Source: Plantago elongata
Lineage: Eukaryota > Streptophyta > Magnoliopsida > Lamiales > Plantaginaceae
NCBI GenBank assembly: GCA_036897095.1
Contig: JAYMSP010000173.1
Location: 1-64,000, forward strand
Direction of reading: 5' to 3'
Length of the DNA stretch: 64,000 bases
Under the pieces are notes generated by a model, which had not been told where the DNA came from, ran no database searches, and worked only from the letters and a program-made list of their open reading frames with translations. Below, in pieces: positions 55,539-64,000 of this stretch (within the stretch, counting starts at the first letter, position 1; the number at the start of each line of letters is the position of its first letter). The position numbers and the translations under genes are program-made.

Positions 55539-57360
55539 ATGTCGCGACGTAGGAGGCCGACATACCCCCCCCCTCATGGAGCGGGTGGATCTGGCACACG
55601 GTACCTCTGATTCTACCTTCGAGGAGGGTTCCAGCAACCAGAGCCAGATTGCAGAGACTCCACCTGGCTCGAGTCCTGGTCAAACACCACATGGTGCTGG
55701 TGGCCACATACTGATCTTGGGCTAATTTACCCCCTGATGATTGCCCATATACAGCCTTTGAGTACAATGCCATGTGGAAGAACAAGCCGATTCTGTTCCC
55801 CATCAGCAAGGATCAGTAAGCACTATATATGCACTTGTACTCTATTTAATTATTGTACTTGTATATATGGATTTTGCATGTACTAATGGATTATTATATC
55901 GGATCTCACTCGCTCGTAATAGTTTCTGGCCCGATGATGCCCATGGAGCACTCACTGAGGCCTTCCACTCAAAGATGGAGTTACCGGGACATGACGGGGA
56001 GAAGTGGTCACTTCTCTCAAATGACATGAAGGGGTACTACTTCGATGATGGGTAAGCTTAAAACACTACAAGTATTGAGTTGTTGCTTGTGTGTAATTTT
56101 CGTTGATTTGTGTGGTATGTTAGCCACTGTACTTGGGTGATATGTTAGTCACCATTGTATTAATAAATTTTAGGACAATATGAGAGGTTTGTTAGTCACT
56201 AAATGTGAGTGGTATGTTAGCCACTATACTTGGTCATATATTATTCACCATTGTGTTAGTAAATTTTAGGACAATATGAGTGGTATGTTAGCCACTATAT
56301 GTGAGTGGCATGTTAGCCACTGTACTTGGGTGATATGCTCTTATTACAATGTGATATTTGATTATGTTCTATTCGTTGTTTCATTTGGCTTACGTAGTGT
56401 CATTTATGTGTTGTGGGGAATGTTGTAGAAAAAATACTACATCCCTAGTGCTTTACTTCCCCAACTGTGGGATACTTTTGAGACCGTAGGGTCGAACCAG
56501 TACAGAAAGATGATTAGTGCTAGAAAGAAGCTCTGGAACTCAGAAAAAAGAAGGCAAAATTGATAGGGGATGATGCCCTCCCCTTGTGGGCGGAGTACTG
56601 GCACGACCCAGTTGTAGTTGACACAGCTTGGAAAAACCAGCAAAATCGATTGCCTCAATTGACTGGTGGTGTTGGCACATCCATACACCTGCTAGGAACC
56701 CGAGCAGCTATCACATATTACACGATGAAGGTTAGTGATTAATGGTACTTACTAGTTTTGTGTTTTCAATTCTCGATTCATCTTTGGTGTTATTCTATTC
56801 TATTCTGAAGCTAGCAATTAACTTACTACTTTGTTTCATGTATAAATGTTTGTTAAATAGGCTCAGTTAGCTTATTGTCCAAGGCCTGCGTACGATTACT
56901 TCAAGAAGGCTAAGCAGAGGAATGATGGTGTTTGGATAGACAGCAAAGCTGAGACCATTGAAGTATGTTTCAATAATGCTTTATTTAAGGTCCACATTAC
57001 TACTTCTGTGTATTTTTAGATATTGTATCTTATTTACTATATGCAATTTCGTTCCACATGCTGAGGTGGACAGGACGATCGATGGTCGGGACCTCTCCAC
57101 TGAAGAACAAAACAAAATCTTCTTCGAGGTCAACCCATGGGACGACAGGGGTCGAGTCTAAGGAGTTGGTAGTCTAGCTACTTCGCTGGAATCTGGTAGC
57201 TACTCAGTCTCACAGGGAGGATCACGTTATACTCTTTACACACGAAGCCAGGTCGATCAGATGATGATTCAGGAGTTGCTTGAGAACCAGGCTCGTCTAC
57301 AGACTCAGGTGGACTCTTTCAAAAAAACGACTTCCTTCTGAATCACCTCCATCGTCTACT
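55539..57360 (+). pseudogene. Transposase_24-like gene of the nested CACTA element
   Basis: Follows a good acceptor (TTTGCAG) with MSRRRRPTYPPPLMERVDLA. Further exon-like blocks are DDCPYTAFEYNAMWKNKPIL (about 55733), FWPDDAHGALTEAFHSKMEL (55924), YIPSALLPQLWDTFETVGSN then QYRKMISARKKLWNSEKRRQ (56440-56555), DDALPLWAEYWHDPVVVDTA (56567), AQLAYCPRPAYDYFKKAKQR (56861), VDRTIDGRDLSTEEQNKIFF (57064) and a Gln-rich tail QMMIQELLENQARLQTQVDS (57260-57320). This block order is that of plant Transposase_24-type CACTA accessory proteins, thought to bind the subterminal repeats. It has stops and frame changes (for example near 55724 and 56560), so it is not intact. Confidence 0.7.
56110..56345 (+). repeat. 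Minisatellite around GTGGTATGTTAGCCACTAT
   Basis: At least six loose copies of a TATGTTAG(C/T)CACT-type word with TACTTGGGTGATA and ACCATTGTATTA spacers lie in an intron-like gap of the Transposase_24-like gene. Tandem growth inside the CACTA element. Confidence 0.8.
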
Positions 57361-57369
57361 GATCACATT

Positions 57370-57945
57370 ATAGATTAGTTACTTTTTTTACTTTTCTGGA
57401 CGGATTATTAGGTATTTCTGTTTCATTTTGTCCACGGATGATTAGATACTTGTGTTTTATTTTGTTTACGAATTCTTAGTTACCACTTTAGTTCGTATGG
57501 ATGTTTACAATTACATTCGATACTTTTTATTCGACGAATCACTTTTATTTCAATACGTTATTATACATTGTTATTGTGTGAAAATATGTGACAAAAATAG
57601 GATATTTTAATATTTAAAAAAGTCAGGTCCCAGGTCAACGACGGAAGAATTCATCGTATTCATTATGGATTAGTTACTTTCTTTTACTTTTCTGGACGGA
57701 TTATTAGGTACTTCTGTTTCATTTTATCCACGGATGATTAGGTACTTGTGTTTTATTTTGTTTACGGATTCATAGTTACCACTTTAGTTCGTATGGATGT
57801 TTACAATTACATTCGATACTTTTTATTCGATGAATCACTTTTATTTCGACGAATTACTTTTATTTGAATACGTTATTATACATTGTTATTGTGTGAAAAT
57901 ATGTGACAAATATTTTAATATTTAAAAAAAAATCAGGTCCCAGAT
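57370..57945 (+). repeat. Tandem duplication of about 285 bp near the CACTA right end
   Basis: Positions about 57373-57648 and 57663-57945 are near-identical. Both run from TTAGTTACTTT through ACGGATTATTAGGTA and TTTACAATTACATTCGATAC to CAGGTCCCA(G)(G/A)TCAACGACG. The second copy has a small internal repeat of ATCACTTTTATTTCGACGA text. The duplication is more recent than the element itself. Confidence 0.88.
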
Positions 57946-60900
57946 CAACGACAGAAGAATCAGTCGCTACTTTTGAATAGCGACGGGTTTTTTCTCAAAC
58001 GAATTAAGGACGATCAGAGCGTCCTTGATCCGTTTGTCCACTGTAGCGACGGATAGTTATCCGTCTCTACAAACGAATTAGGGACGCTCTGGCATCCCTA
58101 ACTCTAGCGATGGATAATTATATGTCGCTGTAAAGGGGCGGATCGGTCAACGATCCGGTCCGTCCCTAATTCGTCGATGGCTCGTCCAACGACGATATAG
58201 CCAGCAAGGACGGTTTTATTCGTCGCTGGCTCCGTTGCTGGACGTTCCAGTGACGAATCGTTGGGGATTAGCGACGAATCGGTTCGTCCGTCGCTGATCC
58301 CCATAATTTTTGTGGTGTGATAAAATATTCAAATTTTTAATGAAGTTAAATGATACTTATGATATGGTGAGAAGGCATATCCTTCTAATTGATCCAAAGC
58401 CTCCACTAGACAAAGCATACTCAATGGTATTGCAAGAAGAATTCCAAAAACAATCGAGAGACAACATTGTTGCTCCATTTGAATCATCCGTTATGAGTGT
58501 TGGTTTTAAGAGGAAGGATAAGAAGGGACTCTATTGTCCCAAATGTCCTAATCTCATCAATCACACTGCAGAGACATGCTTTAAGATCCATGGCTTCCCT
58601 CAGAATAACTCAAAGAAACCTTTTGATGGTACTGGAAGAGGAAACTATAGAGGAAGAGGAGGAAGAAACAGTTTTGGTGGTAGAGGAAGCCAATCTCATG
58701 GCAGTAACAACTTTCAAGGCATTGATGTAAGCCTGACTAATGATCAACTTAGTCAGTTGATGACTTTTGCTAAGAAAAACAACAATGGAGCTGACAACAC
58801 TGGACAATAGATAGAAGGGACTAGTACTGCACCCGACAATACAAACAAAGAAGCAACACCAGAAGTGAACTTTGTAGGTATGAAATTATCTGCTAATATT
58901 ATGATTAATGGTGTTAGAAAACAATGGATATTGGATTCAGGTGCACTTGTCATATAATATATGATAAAAACCTTTTTACTAGTAATGTTAAAGTTATTCA
59001 TGACTTTGTTCAGCTTCCTAATTTTACTAAAATTTCCATTAGTCATATTGGAGATATTAAGCTAACAGACAAATGCACACTGAAAGGAGTACTATGTGTA
59101 CCCTCATTTAAACTCAACCTGATGTCTATTAATAAAGTATGCAAAGACAGTGCTATCTAATTCCTATTTTCTAAAAATTTCTGTAAATATTACAGACAAG
59201 CTTTACATTGAGGGAATCAGTGACAAAGACTGGAATGATTGAAGCACAAGGAGGACTTTACATGGTTGAAGATTTATATGTTTCACCTAAGGCACTAGCC
59301 ACTACCAATCTCAATGCTAAAGATGGATCAGCTGCAGTTAGAGATCACATTTGGCATTTCATATTAGGTCATCTTAGTCCCACCAGATTATTAGCTCTTA
59401 AAGCTATTGATCCTAGTATTTCATATAATGAGTTTAATTATTGTGAAGTTTGTATGCAAGCTAAACAGAAGAAGCTTCCTTTCACTATCAATAAAAATCA
59501 CTCAGAATATATTCTTGAGTTGTTACATTGTGATTTATGGGGACCATACCCTGTGCAAACTCTGAATCATCATAGCTACTCTCTAACCATTGTTGATGAT
59601 TATAGCAGAATGATTTGGATATTTCTATTAAAACACAAATCAAATACAAGGGAAACAATTAAGGCTTTTATTATCATGATACAAAACCAGAAACAAAAAA
59701 GAGTTAAAACTATAAGGGCTGATAATGGAATGGATTCCATATGACTGAAGTCATGAGTGAATTTGGAATAATACATCAGAAGACTTGTGCTTATAGACCA
59801 CAACAAAATGGTGTAGTTGAGAGAAAACATCAACATTTATTCAATGTAACAAGGGCACTACTTTTCCAATCAAAACTACCATAACAATTATGGGGAAATG
59901 TTGTTTTAATTGCAACATACCTTATTAATAGAACTCCCAGTCTTGTGATAGAAAATAAAACACCATATGAAATTTTTCACAACAAGAAGCCTAACTATTC
60001 ATTAATTAAAACTTTTGGATATGTTTTGTCAGGACTGAGAAAATAAATAGAACAAAACTGGATTCAAGGTCACATAAATGTGTATTTATTGGTTATGATG
60101 CTATTGTTAAAGGTTATAAATTTTTTGATCTGGAAAGAAAAACTATAATCATTTCCAGGAATGTAATATTTAATGAATTTGTATTTTCTTATAAAGGAGA
60201 AAAATATACAGAAGAAGAAATAAGTTTCAGGTCTCCATAGATGAATGTGACTGGATTGACACTAGAAAACACAATAATCCATCTACACCTGAAGAAACTC
60301 AAACTACATATCACATTGATGATTTATTTATTGAGAACATTGAACCTGATGAAACTACAAATAATCAAGAAAATTTAGAAGAAGAACAACGAGAAGAAAA
60401 TGTTATAGACTTAAGAAGAACATCAAGAACTAGAAGATTACCTTCTAGTCTTGATATTACCATCATCAGGCAAAATCATATAGTATCATGAATAATGTTA
60501 GATCAAAATATCCAATCTCTGAATTTATTGGATATGATAATTTTTCAAATAAATACAAAAATTATTCAATCAATTTAGCATTAATTCATGAGCCTGAAAC
60601 CTATGAAGAAGCTATTGAAGAGAACCATTGGAGTGATGCGATTTCAGCAGAATTGTAAGCCCTTATGTATAATAAAACATGGAGTATATTTAAAAGACCT
60701 GTTGACATCAAACCTATAGGTTGTAAGTTCTTGTTTTTAAAACAAAACAAAACTCTGCATGACAAATAGACAAGCACAAGGCAAGACTAGTAGCTAAGGG
60801 CTTCACTCAAAAATATGAATTTGATTATAATGAAACTTTCAGACCGGTAGCTAAATTCACATTTGTTAAAGTGTTTCTTGCCATTGCTGCAAAGGAAGAT

Positions 60901-62141
60901 TGGATTTTATCTCAACTAGATGTTCACAATGCATTCCTAAATGGTGATCTAGATGAAGATTTATATATGAAACTCCCTCCAGGTCTTTCAATTAAGGGGG
61001 AAGATAATGTTGAGTTAGTATGCAAATTACATAAATTCATATGTGGATTAAAACAAGCATCAAGACAATGGAACATCAAGCTTACTAACTATTTAAAGTC
61101 AGTAGGATTCCATCAATCAAAAAGTGATTACTCACTTTTTACAAAACAGTCTCGAAAGGACAAGTTTATTGCAATGCTTGTTTATGTTGGTGATATTATC
61201 ATTGGTAGTAAAGCTCAAGAGGAAATTGACTTAATCAAGACTCAACTGAAACAAAATTTCAAAATAAGAGATATAGGTTCACTCAAATATTTTATAGAAT
61301 TAGAAATAACTAGAAATAAATCAGGCATTCACATTTCTTAGAAGAAATATACTTCTGAGATAGTAGAAGCAGCTGGTCTATTGGGATGCAAACCAGCAGT
61401 GACTCCTATAGAACAAAATACTAAATTTTTTCCTGATAATTCTGAATATCTCAGTGATCCTACATTTTATAAAAAATTAATAGAAAAACTTATCTGTTTG
61501 GGAATCACTAGACCTGATATTAGTTATGCCATTGACATATTCAGTCAGTTTATGGAAAAACCATGCAAGTTACATCTTGAAGGAATCATCAGAGTAATCA
61601 AATACTTAAAAGGTGATATTGGTCTTGGACTCTTTTTGCCAAGGGAAGAAAATTTTCAGATCACAACTTATAGTGATTCTGATTATGCAGGTTTCCCTTT
61701 CTCTAGAAGATCAACCTTTGAATATTGTATTCCCATTGGAACTGCTTTAGTCATTTGGAAGTCTAAGAAACAAGAGACAGCGAGCAAATCATCAGCTAAA
61801 GCTGAATATAGAGCCATGGCATATGTTTGATGTGAAATTATGTGGATAACTACACTACTCAAAGACTTTGGCATTCATTATATGGAGCCTGTGAAACTAT
61901 TATGTGATAATCAATCTGCCATACATTTTACAAATAACTCTGTGTTTCATGAAAGAACAAAACACATAGAGGTATTGTCATTTTATCAGGGAAAGAGTTG
62001 AAGAAAAGAAGATTGAACTCGAGTTTGTAAACTTAGAAAATCAATTGGCAGGTATTTTCCTAAGGCGGTTTGTTCAACCAATCTATCCAAATCTCTTTAC
62101 AAGATGAACATTAAGATCCATATGTTCCTCTTGAGGGTTAA

Positions 62142-62675
62142 TATTGAAGATTTAAGGATAAAAATAAAAGTAAGATTGACAAATGCAATTTAACAAGAAT
62201 TAATTGTAACAAGTTTGAAAGTTACAGGACTGAAGTTGAAGGCGCAAAAGAAAGAGAGACTGAATTGATTGAGCAGAGTTCATAGAGGGACCAAAATGAA
62301 AAGCATATCATCAGTGAGACAAAGACAAAGGCACATCACGATTTTACATTTTCTCCAGCACAACACAATTCATCTCCATCTTCCTTGAAGAAGACAAAAA
62401 TGGTTGTTTAGTGTTGCAAAGAACACTACTATGGTACTATTTGATCTTGTCCGTCTATCTTTTGATCAATGGCCACGATCTTGAGCTTGTTCATCGAGCA
62501 TTTATGTGTGTGCTGGATCGAATACTATAGCTTTGTATTTTTGCTAGGATTTAAACTTGCTGATCAAGTTTAATCTTGTATAATTAGTTCCTTTGTAACC
62601 TTTATAACTCATGTTTAATTATCAGAAATAATACACTCTGTTCTCCTTCAAGCAATTTATCACTCTATTTTAACG
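62142..62675 (+). repeat. 3' LTR of copia-2
   Basis: 534 bp, starting TATTGAAGATTTAAGGAT and ending TTTTAACG, followed by the GATGA duplication. It is slightly longer than the 5' LTR because of small indels. Confidence 0.88.
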
Positions 62676-62680
62676 GATGA

Positions 62681-62849
62681 GATGACGTCGAATGCCATCA
62701 CTTTGAATAATTTATTTAACAAAGCACCAAATTCAACTCAATGTTCAGGAAGAAACATTCGACAACCATTTCAAGAACTTGGTATCAAAAACACTTAACA
62801 CGCGCATAAGAGAAGCAGCTATTGGCAATTCCAACATTGCAAGTAATGC
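62681..62849. other. 3' flank of the CHIL gene up to the copia-2 insertion
   Basis: Only about 170 bp separate the CHIL stop codon from the copia-2 target site, so copia-2 lies in or just past the CHIL 3' UTR. Confidence 0.6.
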
Positions 62850-63591
62850 TCATTCGGACAACCCGGCGGAAAGACCCGCTGCTAGAGCTGAAATGGTGGT
62901 AGGCGAAATAGCGGAGGTTCCGCCCAAGTACCACTTCTGTAACATACAAACAACATTCCCGTTCTTCACTTCAACTTTCGACTCTTCTTTCCCCTCTGTA
63001 GTGAATCCAATCTAAGGATAAAAAACACTGTTAATTTTTAACTTTTGTAGTGTTCAGAATACTCAGTATCCTACAAAATAGTCGTTATTACCTCCACACT
63101 TGCAGAACTAGCCGGGAAATAGAACGTCAAGACAGAATCTTTCTTGCAATATTTTGACTGAAGGAATTCCACAATCTGTTCTAATGCTTCTTCCTCCTCT
63201 TCCTCATACTTATCCTCTGCTGCCAAACGGTCCCTAACTGCACTCTCTAGCTGAACGCCGTATTGGGAACCTTTTATCTCCTTGATCACCACGACTCTCA
63301 CAAACTTATCCACTGGGGCTGCAAGATTTTGAGTTGGAAAACCAAGTTATATGCGCATACATGCTACATTATCCGATCCACTGCATGTACAACATGTTAA
63401 GAATCATTAGAAATCTAGGTTATATTATATTGTACCTGAAATTATAGCCTCAAAGAAGTCATCATCCTTGGCTAGCTCATCTGCTGATTTACCTTTCCAT
63501 TTCTGCAAATGTGTCACAATTTGAGGATCCAAGTAAACTCCAATTGCAGTAAACTTGATCTGGAGGAAGTGAATCTCAATGTCCGTGAGTC
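62850..63591 (-). CDS. CHIL: Chalcone isomerase-like protein (type IV CHI fold, CHIL), 3' exons only
   Basis: Three exons: 63591-63436, 63318-63092 and 63011-62850. They read [20 protein letters not shown] then [40 protein letters not shown] then [20 protein letters not shown]; and [31 protein letters not shown], ending LSAGLSE. From memory this matches plant CHIL (enhancer of flavonoid production), which lacks isomerase activity and binds chalcone synthase to favour naringenin chalcone. The [32 protein letters not shown] and acidic EEEEE words are diagnostic. The three exons give 180 aa plus stop; the family has about 209 aa, so one short first exon of about 28 codons lies beyond the right edge. 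All splice sites are GT-AG. No lesion is seen. Confidence 0.9.
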
Positions 63592-63724
63592 CTATAATTC
63601 AAATGCCCGTGTTAGTCGACTCACAATCATGAATTTCTAAAGTTCCGACATGCCTGTTTTTGAACTTGGTGTACATGTTTTTCACAAGATTTTCAAAGAA
63701 TATTCTCTTCCTTCAATTGTAATT

Positions 63725-64000
63725 TTTTAAACTTAACTGGATTGTCGTGTAAAATATAAATAAGCAGAACTGAGTTGAACTGAATAAAATTAAACTGAGT
63801 TGAACTGAATAAAATTAAACTGAGTTGAACTAAAAGAGTTTTAAGTTAAAGAGAATATAACTTTAGTCTAAATGAATTATGATTCAACTTATTGGTTACG
63901 TAAGATTTTTTTTAATTTACTTGAATAAGCATGTTACGTGTACAACTAGCTCATAGTCGATTATTTAGTTGATGTGTTCTTTTGAACTGAAATTTACCGA
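63725..64000. repeat. Dispersed MITE-like repeat in CHIL intron 1
   Basis: Contains three near-tandem GAGTTGAACTGAATAAAATT-like units (63770-63830) and ends in TGTGTTCTTTTGAACTGAAA at the window edge. This is the same family as 26455-26580 (TGTGTTCTTTTCAACTGAAA) and 41020-41180. It makes the first CHIL intron longer than 400 bp. Confidence 0.55.

Larger units (their letters stand above)
53284..58317 (+). mobile_element. CACTA element nested in copia-2
   Basis: A 5034-bp element. The left end is CACTACAAGAATCGCTGGG; the right end read inverted is CACCACAAAAATTATGGGG. TGA flanks it on both sides (53281-53283 and 58318-58320), the 3-bp duplication of CACTA elements. Both subterminal zones are crowded with GCGACGAAT, CGTCGCT and CGACGGA words (53284-53560 and 57945-58300), the usual binding-site clusters. 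Inside are two Transpos_assoc-like stretches (54321-54602 and 55060-55260) and a Transposase_24-like gene relic (55539-57360). No DDE transposase domain is visible, so it was non-autonomous or lost that part. It is younger than copia-2. Confidence 0.92.
52047..62675 (+). mobile_element. Ty1/copia retrotransposon with both LTRs (copia-2), split by a CACTA element
   Basis: This fossil copia element has LTRs at 52047-52561 and 62142-62675. It is flanked by the 5-bp duplication GATGA (52042-52046 and 62676-62680). A primer site (TGGCACCAGAGCC) stands at 52562-52574 and a polypurine-like tract just before 62142. Parts in order: gag-like (52701-53280 and 58321-58810) with zinc knuckle CPKCPNLINHTAETC; protease-like (about 58880-59160); pre-integrase and integrase core (about 59208-59900); reverse transcriptase (about 60600-61340); RNase H (about 61380-62040). 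A 5-kb CACTA element (53284-58317) was inserted into the gag region. The element is broken in several places, and its LTRs differ by many substitutions and small indels, so it is several million years old at a guess. Confidence 0.93.

Noticed and set aside
1-64000. tRNA, rRNA or other structured RNA genes
   Set aside because: I looked for tRNA-like A and B boxes and rRNA text and found only primer-site words tied to LTR elements.

Overview
This window is plant nuclear DNA. The evidence is split genes with GT-AG introns, an alpha-expansin, a chalcone-isomerase-like protein, plant-type MATE (DETOXIFICATION) transporters, Ty1/copia retrotransposons, CACTA, Mutator-like and hAT DNA elements, Tourist- and Stowaway-type MITEs, and an AT-rich intergenic background. 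The gene complement fits a eudicot. An asterid, perhaps Lamiales, is my impression only and the sequence does not prove it.

1-23 kb is a tandem cluster of six MATE transporter copies, one on the + strand and five on the - strand. All copies share one seven-exon plan. The internal exons measure 545, 87, 57, 239 and 206 nt wherever they are undamaged. Only copy 5 (15191-17887, 484 aa) and copy 6 (21045-23126, 489 aa) read through without a break. Copies 1, 2 and 3 carry frameshifts, a stop or damaged splice sites. Copy 4 kept only exons 1, 6 and 7. A broken copia element (about 8.1-11.1 kb), a LINE remnant (12.0-13.0 kb) and two copies of a small non-autonomous LTR element (1-474 and 18277-19891) lie within the cluster.

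23-34.7 kb has no host gene that I can recognise. It holds a Tourist-like MITE (24561-24669), a 1-kb Mutator-like element with long inverted arms and a 9-bp target duplication (25211-26214), and a decayed CACTA element (about 28.4-33.49 kb). The CACTA relic still shows DUF4218-like and Transposase_24-like stretches and has a hAT-type MITE (31141-31886) inside it.

34.7-48.1 kb contains two host genes on the - strand. The first is a three-exon alpha-expansin (34701-37505) whose second intron is swollen by two transposons. The second is a six-exon FAD-dependent monooxygenase of the zeaxanthin-epoxidase-like/MO1 type (43478-48094), with a 2.7-kb third intron full of repeats. Its promoter, start codon and first codons are duplicated about 1.35 kb upstream (49398-50256).

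52-62.7 kb is one old copia element with both LTRs and a GATGA target duplication. A 5-kb CACTA element (53284-58317, TGA target duplication) is nested in its gag region. At the right edge (62850-63591) lie the last three exons of a chalcone isomerase-like (CHIL) gene on the - strand, with its first exon outside the window.

MATE carriers and CHIL can both serve flavonoid metabolism, but nothing here shows that they act together. The most informative features are the birth-and-death history of the MATE cluster, the duplicated monooxygenase promoter and the nested transposons. I saw no wholly new system.
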